A stretch of 64,000 nt of DNA, taken from contig CM037475.1 in the NCBI GenBank assembly GCA_021014325.1, positions 4,061,001 to 4,125,000 on the forward strand, written 5' to 3'. Each line of letters opens with the position of its first letter. The stretch's first letter is position 1. The stretch is from Plazaster borealis (Eukaryota > Echinodermata > Asteroidea > Forcipulatida > Labidiasteridae). The notes beneath the pieces were generated by a model, which saw only the letters and a list, made by a program, of their open reading frames with translations, did no database searches and was not told the origin of the DNA. Positions 28,301 to 38,610 of this stretch are shown piece by piece. A program made the translations under genes and the position numbers.

Positions 28301-31300
28301 TCTCTAGTAATTGATTTTTTTTCTTGTATGTAAAGAGATATTGATCACAGACAATATCAAAAGTATTGAACTGGACATTATCACTATCTGAATGCATCCT
28401 TCTGCCCTTGGAGTGGTCTGGAAGCAATTAGGACAATTACATGTTCTGTTTTTGCAGGTGCCACAAAGAGCGTGTATAGTATACGTGTACAATGTTATGA
28501 AAACTGTTAACGAAACATAACCACTTATCAGCAGAAAGTGGTTTGGTTTTTTGGGTGTTTTTTTTTTATGCAGTTAGTGATTTCCCAATAATAATACATT
28601 GATGGTCGAGGCCCTGTCTGAATTAACGGCTGCGGCTGTTGCTAAGGGTGTTGTTAAGGGCAGCCAGGTCAACACATGTTTATGTGGTGATCCAGCCACA
28701 GTTGTAGCCGCTCATTTTGAAACAGTCTTTTGTAGTGACTTGTGTTAACCAGCATTTACGCATCTTTGTATTTTCTTACCTTTTTACAAAAATGTAAAGT
28801 CACTTTCTGACTTCATTCTTTAGGGGTCTTTTTCCTCAATACCAATTAATTTAAATGAAATTTGTATGATGTAAATTGTCCAGAGGGAGTAAGCTTTGAT
28901 TTTAAAATCTACATTCTGTTGGTCCTTATCCTCAACACCATATTTAATATTTGAACAATATTTGCATTATGATAATTTTCCAGAAGTTGTAAGCTTTGGT
29001 TTTAAAAACTACATTCTGTTCATCCTTACCCTCAATTTGCATATTATGTTAATTTTCCAGGGGTAAGCTTTGGTTTTTAAAATCTATATCATGTTGATCC
29101 TTACCCTCAACGACAATTAATAAGAAAATAATATTTGCATAATATGTTAATTCTCCAGAGGGAGTAAGATTGGGCTTTAAGATCTACATCCTGTTGGTCC
29201 AGACCCCCAACACCAATTAAAATTTAAATAATATTTGCATAATATGTTTAATCCTCCAGAGGGAGTAAGATTGGGCTTTAAGATCTACATACTGTTGATC
29301 TACATACTGACCCCCCCCCACGCCAATTAAAATTTAAATAATATTTGCATAATATGTTAATTTTCCAGAGGGAGTAAGCTTGGGCTTTAAGATCTACATC
29401 TTGTTGGTCCTGACCCTCAACGCCACTGGTTACATCTTACTCATCCGTTACACCCGCTCCCAGCCTGGACCGCTGTACTCCTCCACCACCACCGTCCTCC
29501 TCACAGAGATCTCCAAGCTTCTCATCAGCTTGCTCCTGCTGATCAAAGAGCACCGCAGCATCTTGGGGATGCTGAAAGATGTGTGGAGCAACGTCATCAC
29601 CAACCCACGAGACAGCTTCAAGATGTGCGTGCCGTCCATCATCTACGCTATACAGAACAATCTCGCGTTTGTGGCGCTGTCCAACTTGGACGCTGCTACG
29701 TACCAGGTATGAAAGTGAAACAGTCATCACAAGATTGAACCTGTGGGAGGGTGGTAACTGGCTAAATACTTGAGCTAAATACTAATAGTTACTTGGTTCT
29801 AATGCGCTGTTTATTATTATTATTATTATTATTATTATAAGATGTTTTCCTTTAAGCCTGAAGAAACCTGTAATCAAGTGTGCCTGCTTTTTGAACCAGA
29901 AACACGGGGGTTAACCCCTACTCTTCCACGATAAGTGTTCTGGGTACTTTTTACATGCACTACCAATCCTAGTACACGGGACCTACGGCTTAATGTCCCA
30001 TCCGAAGGACAAAGCAATTAAGTATCTTGCTCAAGGACACAAGTGTCAAGACTGGGACTTGAACCCACACTCTGCTGGTCAGAAACACCAGAGCTTGAGT
30101 CCGGTGCTCTTAAAACCGCTCGGCCACGACACGCCACATCTCATGAGAGTTCTGCCGAATCACAGGCATGGAAGCGGAATTTCATCTTTCAGAGGGCAAG
30201 GTCATTTTCGATTTTGCAAAGGGCACTTACATTGGAAAAAAAACTTTGAAGTCTATAGGAAACTTCTGAAGGGGCACCAAGGCCAAGACCAGGGCAATAG
30301 ATGCCATGACCTCCGTGGCTTCCATGTAATTCCAGGCCTAGAATCAAAATCTTTGCTCATGACCGCTACTCTGCTAATTGTGTGTTTCCACAGGACTTGG
30401 TGGGGGATGAGTACTGAGTACACAGTGCTTTGTACATAGGGCAGGGTGAAATGCAAATTATATTCTTTATCCCCAGTGCAAATTTACGTTTATTAAAATG
30501 TGAGGGTTTAAAAAAAAAAATTATTCACAGCCTTATGAAAATGGACCCTTTTCACTCATTCTTTTCCCCTTCAGGTTTCGTATCAGATGAAGGTGATTAC
30601 GACGGCCATCTTCATGGTGATCATGCTAAATAAGAGTCTGTCCAAGACGCAGTGGGTGGCCATCGTGCTGCTCTTCTTGGGCGTCGCTCTGGTGCAGGTG
30701 GAGTCTGCTAGCAGCAATAAGAGCTCAGACGTCCATTACAACTACCCCATCGGTGTGGTCTGCATCATCATCTCATGCTTGTGCTCAGGGTTTGCTGGTA
30801 AGAATCTTCGACGTAAACTCAACGTTAAAGGCACTGAACACGTTTGGTAATTGTCAAAGACCAGTGTTCTCACTTGGTGTATCCCAACATATGCATAAAA
30901 TAACAAGCCTGTGAAAATTTTGGCTCAATTGGTCATCGAAGTTGCAAGAAAATGATGAAAGAAAAAACACCCTTGTTGTACAAATTTGTGTGCTTTCAGA
31001 TAGGAATAAAAACTTCTTGCAAGAAGTTTTTATTATTTTAGTGAGAAATTACCTCTTTCTCAAAAACTACGTTACTTCAGAGGGAGTCGTTTCCTACAAT
31101 GTTTTATACTATCAACAGCTCTCCGTTGCTTGTTACCAAGTAAGTTTTTATGCTAATATTTGTTTTGAGTCATTACCAAACGTGTACGATACCTTAAATG
31201 GTATTAATAATAACCAGTTTTTAGCGCTTTGTCTACGGGCGTCTCAAAGCGCTTATCATTATTTATTTCCAGACAGGCTTTTGAAGTTTTTGAATTATGA

Positions 31301-33230
31301 GATGCATTTATGTAGCACCTTGTAAGGGGTTTACAAAGTGCTGCGGTGCATTCAGCAGCCACGGCCAGAAACACCAGGCAAACCCCTTATCTCTTAGCGA
31401 TAAATGTAACTGGCTTTTTTTTCTGTGCATTACACAACACATGGGACTGACGGCTTTTCTGTCCCATCCGAAGGACGAAGCAATAATGGTTAAGTGTGGA
31501 CTCGAACCCACACTCTGCTGATCAGAAACACCAAAGCTTGAGTCCGTTGTGCTTAACTGCTCGGCCGCGAAACGCCATAAACAAATTTAACAAAAAGTTC
31601 CAATCAGCATTATAGACCCTTCTCAGATGCATTACTAATTTATGGCTCGCCATGCCCGAGTACTAACTCGTAAAAATAAGACATATCATGTGACATGCTC
31701 TAAACCAATCACAAGGCAGAATCTATGTATGGGGAGTTATTCCTTTGGGCCACACATTTCATTGAGAATTGTGTCTGGGTGTTTGCCATCTCTTATGTAG
31801 CTATGCAAAAGCTTGCCCCTAAACATGTGACATAGCAACACTGTATGTAGTCAGAGGAATTCAAATTGAACATTCACTTGTGACTGAACCAGGCAATGTA
31901 CCAGACATCATTAAAATCTAAATCACAAATGGATTATTGGAGCATACGTACTGACTTTTTATTTGCACACCATTGGTTCTCATCGAAGCCAACACAACTC
32001 ATAAATTTAGATTTTCCACGGTGAGTTTAAAAGCAACCAGCCAACAAAATTTGCAAATTTAAGTTGAGGTAATCAATTTAAGTTCTTTCTTTTTTTCACA
32101 GGTGTGTATTTTGAGAAAGTATTAAAAGGGACCGATACGTCGTTGTGGATACGCAACGTACAGATGTACTTATTTGGTATAGTCAGTGGGATAGTGGCCG
32201 TCTTTTCCAACGATCGAGAAGTCATTCTAGAGAAGGGTTTCCTCCATGGGTACAATTATCTCGTGTGGATAATAGTAGGTAAGTGAAAAAAAACAGTACG
32301 CATTATTCTAGAACGAATTAAAAACCCTAACTTCTGAAGTGTTCTGGTCAGAAACCGTCAAAAATCCATTTGCCCTTTAACTGTCTGACCATTCAATATC
32401 ATCCACTGTGGTTATGAATGATGGATAAACTGTGCCAGCTTGCTATATGATATCATGTGGTGAATGCATCTACACAGTCAACCCTCCTACTGTCTGTCCA
32501 TTCATTATCATCCATTGTGGTTATGAATGATAGATAAACTATGCTAGTCTGCAATATGATATCATGTTGTGAATGCATCTACACAGTACACAGTCAACCC
32601 TCCTACTGTCTGTCCATTCAATATCATCCACTGTGGTTTTGAATGATGGATAAACTATGCCAGCCTGCAATATGATATCATGTTGTGAATGCATCTACAC
32701 AGTACACAGTCAACCCTCCTACTGTCTGACCATTCAATATCATCCACTGTGGTTTTGAATGATGGATAAACTATGCCAGCCTGCAATATGATATCATGTT
32801 GTGAATGCATCTACACAGTACACACATGTATCTACACAGTACACACACGTACAAAGTTACATCTGTGCACAGTTGAACACTCCGGGGATTACTCGGGAGT
32901 GGTAGTTTTAACCACAGCACTTCTCTGCACCGATATAAAAACCACTCCATAAAACGGATTCTATTTACATTATGTCTTTCCACAGCCATGGCGAGCATAG
33001 GTGGTCTGTACACCTCCATCGTCGTTAAATACACGGACAATATCATCAAGGGATTCTCCACAGCTGTCTCGATAATCCTGGCCGCTGTCGGCTCCTTCCT
33101 CATATTCCAGAAAACCTTTGGGGTCATGTTCCTCCTGGGAACCGTTCTAGTTATATCAGCTGTTTACTTGTATAGTTTACCGAAACCCGCTCCAGCCAAA
33201 TTATCAACTCAGCCTAAAGAACCTGTATAA
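25378..33230 (+). CDS. SLC35A1: SLC35A1-like CMP-sialic acid (nucleotide-sugar) transporter, complete, 5 exons
   Basis: Golgi antiporter that exchanges a nucleotide sugar, probably CMP-sialic acid, for the nucleoside monophosphate. Exons 25378-25390, 29369-29706, 30575-30797, 32102-32278 and 32986-33230 join to 331 residues plus stop, close to the 337 of vertebrate SLC35A1. Family signatures: YAIQNNLAFVALSNLDAATY (end of exon 2), VSYQMKVITTAIF, LCSGFAGVYFEKVLK, WIRNVQMY, GGLYTSIVVKYTDNIIKGFS and a short C-tail (PKPAPAKLSTQPKEPV). Hydrophobic segments are spread throughout, as expected for a ten-helix carrier. VVKYTDN and GGLYTS favour SLC35A1 over SLC35A3 (UDP-GlcNAc), which reads VIKYADN, but substrate specificity cannot be proven. 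Oddities: exon 1 codes for only MAAN plus one base; exon 2 is preceded by a tandem array of copies of its own acceptor region; a TTAA MITE begins 27 bp past the exon-3 donor; a minisatellite starts about 70 bp past the stop. Confidence 0.92.
25898..26090. mobile_element. Short inverted-repeat element
   Basis: GGTGTGGCAGGAGATTCTTT and GGATATTCTGTCCCCCC on the left are imperfectly inverted by GGGGACAGATTCTCCGGGGG and CCTGGGACACCGG on the right. It is preceded by poly-T. Located in SLC35A1 intron 1. Confidence 0.6.
26455..26530 (+). mobile_element. tRNA-like pseudogene / SINE head
   Basis: GCATAGCTCAGTGGAAGGCC (A box) and GCGTTTGAATCTCCGC (B box) with a run of T behind. The cloverleaf is incomplete. 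Confidence 0.5.
26693..26812. repeat. 43-bp tandem repeat, three copies
   Basis: TTGGAGTATGATGGGTTGTG recurs at a 42-43-bp period, in SLC35A1 intron 1. Confidence 0.8.
27560..28210. repeat. Divergent repeat with (GT)n and GGTCAAATGTCAAG motifs
   Basis: (TG)n at 27616-27636, two copies of TGCTATCACAAAGA, and two diverged units ending CTTGGTGT...GGACC...CAAATGTCAAG. It resembles common marine-invertebrate GGTCAAAGGTCA-type repeats. No coding capacity. Confidence 0.5.
28865..29368 (+). repeat. Tandem array of SLC35A1 exon-2 acceptor regions
   Basis: Five diverged copies of an approximately 100-bp unit precede the true exon 2. Each has the AT-rich intron end (ATTTGCATAATATGTTAA in the better copies), a CAG acceptor and the beginning of exon 2 (GTAAGCTTTG-like, then TTTAAGATCTAC, CTGTTGGTCC, CCCTCAAC). 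Copied AG dinucleotides lie at 28882-28883, 28982-28983, 29059-29060, 29157-29158 and 29258-29259; the functional one is at 29367-29368. The copies run into in-frame stops and lack a matching donor at the proper place, so they are not exons themselves. Confidence 0.85.
29369..29706 (+). CDS. SLC35A1: SLC35A1-like exon 2
   Basis: A 338-bp exon, acceptor ttttccag and donor gtatga. It covers the first helices (FKIYILLVLTLNATGYILL), then TEISKLLISLLLLIKEHRS, and ends with LSNLDAATYQ. GC content rises sharply against the AT-rich flanks. Confidence 0.95.
29811..30135 (-). mobile_element. tRNA-Leu-derived SINE
   Basis: (ATT)n at 29811-29838 is the 3' tail; the tRNA head (GCCGAGCGG region) is at about 30110-30135. 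Located in SLC35A1 intron 2, about 105 bp past the exon-2 donor. Confidence 0.85.
30575..30797 (+). CDS. SLC35A1: SLC35A1-like exon 3
   Basis: A 223-bp exon, acceptor ccttcag and donor gtaaga, from VSYQMKVITTAIFMVIML to CIIISCLCSGFA. The Gly codon is split G|GT with exon 4. Confidence 0.95.
30825..31197. mobile_element. TTAA MITE family A, copy 2
   Basis: A 373-bp copy bounded by TTAA, with the same central palindrome ACTTCTTGCAAGAAGT. It starts 27 bp after the exon-3 donor of SLC35A1. Confidence 0.85.
31201..31575 (-). mobile_element. tRNA-Leu-derived SINE
   Basis: Directly follows the TTAA MITE ending at 31197. The 3' tail contains AGCGCTTTGAGACGCCCG; the head is at 31555-31575. Confidence 0.8.
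32102..32278 (+). CDS. SLC35A1: SLC35A1-like exon 4
   Basis: A 177-bp exon, acceptor tttttcacag and donor gtaagt. It encodes GVYFEKVLKGTDTSLWIRNV and YLFGIVSGIVAVFSNDREV. Confidence 0.95.
32383..32830. repeat. GATATCAT repeat family, about four tandem units of 117 bp
   Basis: Units share CCTCCTACTGTCTGTCCATT, ATCCACTGTGGTTTTGAATG and GCAATATGATATCATGTTGT. Located in SLC35A1 intron 4, about 155 bp before exon 5. Confidence 0.8.
32986..33230 (+). CDS. SLC35A1: SLC35A1-like exon 5 (stop)
   Basis: A 245-bp exon, acceptor ttccacag. It encodes AMASIGGLYTSIVVKYTDN through the last helices to PKEPV and TAA at 33228-33230. Confidence 0.95.
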
Positions 33231-33296
33231 ACTATTGTGCAATAATGTTTAGGTTTGCACACCATGAACTTATTCCCCTGGTTTGTAAATACTTGC

Positions 33297-33960
33297 CCAA
33301 TTGGGATATATACGTCTACCCTGATTGAGCACCTCTTCTCCCCATGTGGATATCATTGCTCTTATCAGAAAACCCTCAAGTAAACAGCCAAACTATCCCA
33401 ATTGGGATATAGGTCTACCCCGATTGGACACCTCATCTCCCAATGTGGATATCATTGCTCTTACCGGGAAACCCTCAAGTAAACAACCAAACTATCCCAA
33501 TTGGGATATAGGTCTACCCCGATTGGACACCTCATCTCCCAATGTGGATATCATTGCTCTTATCGGGAAACCCTCAAGTAAACAGCCAAACTATCCCAAT
33601 TGGGATATAGGTCTACCCCGATTGGACACCTCATCTCCCCATGTGGATATCATTGCTCTTACCGGGAAACCCTCAAGTAAACAACCAAACTATCCCAATT
33701 GGGATATAGGTCTACCCCGATTGGACACCTCATCTCCCCATGTGGATATCATTGCTCTTATCGGGAAACCCTTAAGTAAACAACCAAACTATCCCAATTG
33801 GGATATAGGTCTACCCCGATTGGACACCTCATCTCCCAATGTGGATATCAGTGGCTCATCAGGAAACCCTAAGGTTAACCAATTTATCCCAATTGAGATA
33901 TACTTGTTTCCCGATTGGGAGTCTCATCTCCCAATATGAATATCAGGGGATAAAAATGGT
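33297..33960 (+). repeat. 99-bp minisatellite in SLC35A1 3' flank, open in one frame
   Basis: About six good copies at an exact 99-bp period (units begin near 33298, 33397, 33496, 33595, 33694, 33793), with decayed copies to about 34150. Each unit contains the palindrome CCCAATTGGG and GTGGATATCA. As 99 is a multiple of 3, one frame stays open for 204 codons (33325-33939) with a 33-residue repeat. I treat the frame as a by-product of the period, since it lies directly in the transporter's 3' UTR. Confidence 0.85.
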
Positions 33961-35474
33961 TCCCAATCAGGAAACCCTCAAGTAAAAAAAAAACTAGCCA
34001 ATTGGGATACACTTCTACCCCAATCGGAATCCTCCTCTCATAAAGAGGATAGAAGTGGTTCCTGATCAGTCACCTAAACTATTATATTATAATTCAGATA
34101 AAATGATGCCCTGATTGGTCCCCTCAACCTCAACTGGGATATCGGTGTGGTCCCGAATCGAGCAACCTGTGGGTCACAGGTCTGATTTATAAAGACCACT
34201 TCACAGTGTAGATGATGTGGCGCATGATGTCACTCGTTTAGTATTTATTCGTTACGTGCACGACAGTATGAGGGCGCCCTTTGACTTGGCCTTCAGCCTC
34301 TCAGGCTGCCTGTAATTTTATAACGCCTGAATATGTTTAGGATGTACTCTCTAGAATCAAATTGTTGGGAGATGTTTGGGAGATGTTTTGTTTTGTTTTT
34401 GAAGATTCCTGTAGAAAAAAAAAACCAATAGCCACAAAGTTCTGTTGCTGTTTTTTGTTCTCAATAATGACCGAATTTGTGTGCAGCAAGTTCTGTGTAA
34501 TGAAAGAAAAAAAGCTTTTTACCAAAGTGGCATTCTTACCCAACTCGGAATACTACATCAGAGTCATGCATATCTAAATGGGTCGTAGGTGTTTTTTATA
34601 AAGACAACTTGTCAGCTCAGTGCTATAAGGCCATTAATTGCAATTTCATACTCGTAATGATCAAAAGGTCATTAAATGAAAAATGCGTAAAAATTTGAGG
34701 AAAACAAAATCAAAATCAACAAATAAATGTTTTACTTAGAAAAGTAACGAATGTTCATTTTTGCCAAACAAATACTTTGAAGACCATTCTTGATCAAAAG
34801 ACTCAATTTACAAGGAGCTCCAAAATGTACAAAAGCAATCCATACAAATTGCATTAATGACATTATAGTCCTGAGCAGACGAACTTCACTTGTATAGACA
34901 TCAAACGATCTCCCATGTATTGCGCAACAAAATGTTACTGAAAAAATCATCGTTTGCTACTCCATAGCATTCAGTGTGCACAAGAAATGTGCAGTCTAAA
35001 TATTTTTGCGATGAAAAATTGCTGGACGGAATCACTCCCTGAACTGATGTGGCACATGATATCACTTGTTTTAGTATTTATTCATTACGTGCATGACAGT
35101 GTGAGGGCGCCCTTTGACTTGGCTGAAGCCTCTGAGCTCCTTAAGGGCTTGGGTACCGGCTTGGGCTTCGTTATCATTTTTGGAGCAGCGTGTATTTTGC
35201 ACGCGGTGGTTTGAACATCAGACATAGCCGGAGCCGAAGCCGAGGTTTGAGAAAGGCCCCTACAGTTTTATTTATTTATTTAAATGTTTGTACTTTCAAG
35301 CACCATTTTAGAGCGAAAAAGTGATTTATGTGAAAATAGTAAACTCAAGTGTGACAGTACTTTGACTCTTTTGTTTCAGAGGTGTTACCAAAAATACTTG
35401 CTTCTGAACAGTACATTGCTTTGTGCACAAAACTTCAGTTTGTGCCAAGACAGAAATTTTAAAACCGATATTTT

Positions 35475-35746
35475 GCAAAGTATACAGGAATCGGGCCAAG
35501 TCAGTTTTGCTTAAGGGTTTAAGAAATTTTCAACAGTTCTGTGTATTTGTTTGCAGATTGAACATTATTTTGAAGGTGACTTGTGTTTCTAAATGATATT
35601 TGATGTTTTTGCAAAGTATACAAGAATCGGGTTAAGTCAGTTTTGTTTAAGGGTTTAAGAAATTTTCAACAGTTCTGTGTATTTGTTTGTAGATTGAACA
35701 TTATTTTGAAGGTGACTTGTGTTTCTAAATGATATTTGATGTTCCA
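35475..35746. repeat. 136-bp tandem duplication
   Basis: GCAAAGTATACAGGAATCGG (35475) and GCAAAGTATACAAGAATCGG (35611) begin two copies with few differences. Confidence 0.85.
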
Positions 35747-36235
35747 ATCCGGAGAAAGCCAATGACTAGGCAGTAGTGTGTGCTTTAAGTTATCCACCAG
35801 ACAGCCCTCAGAATGTGACAAAAATAATAGTTTATATAATCTATTAGATTATAATAAATATTTCTTAAAATTATATGACTTGCTATTGTTATAAATATTA
35901 TTTGCTTACTTCATGCTAAGTTGATTTTTCTCCAAGAGAAAAAGGTGTTCCAATTTATTAGAAAGTGCGTGACAGAGAAGAAGTGCTGCCTTTGTAGATT
36001 TGTCGATGAGTAAGATTCACTGCTAGTAGTTTCAGTTGTGTTTTATTCTTTTTACGTTATAATTACAATGTTTGCTCTTTTAGCTGCAGGTTTTATTTTG
36101 TGCTGTCCAGACTGTACTTACTCGAATCTACCCTCAAGATGTTTTAAATGTACGGAACAAGTTTCATGCTAAGCGGGTGAAAAATGTTTAGCACTAAACA
36201 GTGTCACAAGTTTAAATCTCTGGGTGAACACAGAA

Positions 36236-36480
36236 AGGGTATCTAGAATTGGATTTGAAGCTGCGACCTCCGGATTTATGTGCCGGCGCTCTACAAACTG
36301 AGCTAACTAGCCCTATGATGGCAGTCTCCCTATTTTGCCAAAAATGTAATTAAATTTACCTAATCAGTTTCCCTTGTGGTTTATTACTTGATTTTGATAT
36401 AAAAAGTCGCATTCCCTGAAGTTGATCCGTCTGCTGCCGCTTCCCGGGTTGTATCGTAAACTTGGGTGTGATCCCTGGCT
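36236..36480 (-). mobile_element. tRNA-derived SINE (GATAGCTCAGTTGGTAGAGC family)
   Basis: Same head and body as 17162-17412 (GGCAGTCTCCCTATTTTG, GGGTTGTATCGTA), with a mutated A box (GTTAGCTCAGTTTGTAGAGC). Confidence 0.75.
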
Positions 36481-36540
36481 ATACGGCAGTTACCTAAATT
36501 ATCTAAACCATATTACTTCAAAGAGAATCCTTTCTCAAAT

Positions 36541-37103
36541 AAACTGCGCCAATAAAGTATCTAAACACTTACAAATGGTCAGATATATCGGAACCACAAA
36601 TAGTGTGCAAAAAATTAATTAATTAATCCGATGCACAGTTATCTTCTGCGCATTTTGATACCTCTTTTGTTGCGCTACGATGTTGTTTGGCGGATTTATG
36701 GGTACTTGCGTGGCTTATGGTCGAATTTCAAAAGTTGCAAAAGCCCCTATTCAAGCAAGAGCGTTGTACTGTGTGTAAGATCACATTATTTTTGCCCGCC
36801 TTTTATAAATGATTTGTTTGTCGCGTGTTGGATAAATCGATTGCGATGAACATCAGCATTAATTGTGCAAGTTCCCTTCTGGACTTGGGGTGAATAGGGG
36901 CTTTCGCAACTTTTGAAATTCGACCTTAAGCCACTCAAGTGCCCATAAATCCGCCAAACAACATCGCAGCGCAACAAAAGAGGTGTCAAAATGCGCAGAA
37001 GATAACTGTGAATCAAATTATTTAAATATTTGTTTGCATACTATTTCATGTTCCGATAAATCTGACCATTTGTAAGTGTTTAGATACTTTATTGGCGCAG
37101 TTT
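36541..37103. mobile_element. 563-bp long inverted repeat
   Basis: AAACTGCGCCAATAAAGTAT at the left is inverted at 37094-37103 and beyond. Inner arms share GTTATCTTCTGCGCATTTTG, GTTGTTTGGCGGATTTATGG and CGAATTTCAAAAGTTGC. The spacer is about 150 bp. No coding capacity. Confidence 0.8.
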
Positions 37104-38130
37104 AGTTTATACTTTCAACAGCTCCGGCACCAGTTAAGTTTTATGGTCATTAATTTTTGTAGTATTTACCAATCGATGACCCTACCTTTAAGTGATACTG
37201 TGCTAAATGTGTGCTCTCAAAAATGTGTTTTTTTGTAGGAATTGTGTCAAAAATTGATTGATTTCATTGTCATTTCAATATTTAAAAAATGAAAGTTACA
37301 ATTTTTTTCAAAAATTTGTTATTTTATTTGATTGTCTTTTAATGAGACATAAAAATCTTCAATAAAATTTTGAACTAGATAGATAGTTTCCACTTGACAT
37401 CACACAGTGTAAAGTTTGCCATCTTTACAGGCATTGTTGCATCATTTTTTTGACGCACAATTATACCTTATAAGACTGGGTGTGGCGTGCAGGAGATGTG
37501 TTTAAATTCCTTGATGGTGGGTGAACCACTTGGCTGCATAGAAGCAAAGTCAAAGCCAAAACCTAAATTGCCTGTAAAAATTATGTTTATTCGAAACTGC
37601 CTACAGGTCAGGAATAAATCCTGACCTTATTTAAATTGCTTTGCTTTGTTAAAGTGCTAACTTCTGTCTTTTTTTTTTTCCAGAAATTTTAATCGCACTT
37701 CGATGTTTCACCGTTATTTAAAAACCCACTCCCAAATTTTGAATAAGTGTTTCACTCAAACGATGATTTTAGTTTTTGCGACATTTTATCTTATTTTTAC
37801 TATGTTTGCCGCTTTAAATACACTTTTCTCTCTTAATTAACAATATTAAATTATCTTATACCAAACCACAAATCTTCAGACTGTTTTGTGTCTTGTTTGA
37901 GTCTGCGTACAGTTGCTAGGTGGGGGGGGGGTGTATTGGTTTTGTGGAGTGTCATGCTGTTAAGCCTGTCTGCAAATGTGACATAATTGCCCTGTAATCG
38001 ACACTCACTTCACACAAATTGGTTCAGATGATGGCAAGAATTCCATAGGGACTGCATTGAAATAGTTTTTCTTTGAGGATTTATGCAAGAAAACAAATTG
38101 GCTAGAATAATCAGTGTCTGTCATAAGAAA

Positions 38131-38610
38131 TGCCTTTGAGCGATTCCTCACACACATAAGCCAGCTTTGGAAAGAAGAGATAACTTTCCAAGTAGAGCAG
38201 ATGCTCGCTGTGTTGCTTTACCAACATTACCCTCGACACCAGCAACAAGAACAACCAGGCCAGGATACGAACCCACACTCGAATACAGTGCACATGTAAG
38301 CCAGCTATGGAGCAAGAATAGATAACTTTGCGGGTACAGCAGATGCTCGCTATGTTATTGTTTTACCAACATTACCCTTGACACCAGCAACAAGAACAGC
38401 CAGGCCAGGATTCGAACCCACACTCTAATACAGTGCACATGTAAGCCAGCTAAAGAGATAACTTTGCGGGTACAGCAGTTGCTCTCTGTGTTGTTTTACC
38501 AACATTACCCTCGACACCAGCAACAAGAACAGCCATGCCAGGATTCGAACCCACACTCTGTGACCGACTGAACTTGAATACAATGCACTAGACCACTCGG
38601 CCAAGATGCC
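38131..38610 (-). repeat. Threefold tandem repeat built on a tRNA-like SINE segment
   Basis: Units of about 135-145 bp, each with CCAACATTACCCTCGACACC, AGCAACAAGAAC and GGATTCGAACCCACAC (an inverted B box). The last unit continues into GACCACTCGGCCAAGATGCC, the tRNA head, showing that only the 3' part was amplified. Confidence 0.75.

Noticed and set aside
33325..33939. 204-codon open frame with a 33-residue repeat
   Set aside because: It coincides exactly with a 99-bp minisatellite in the SLC35A1 3' flank; a repeat length divisible by 3 keeps any stop-free frame open. No start context or homology.
34954..35214. 86-codon plus-strand frame as a separate small gene
   Set aside because: It spans a block duplicated at 34196-34310 and has no recognisable domain; more likely 3' UTR or repeat.
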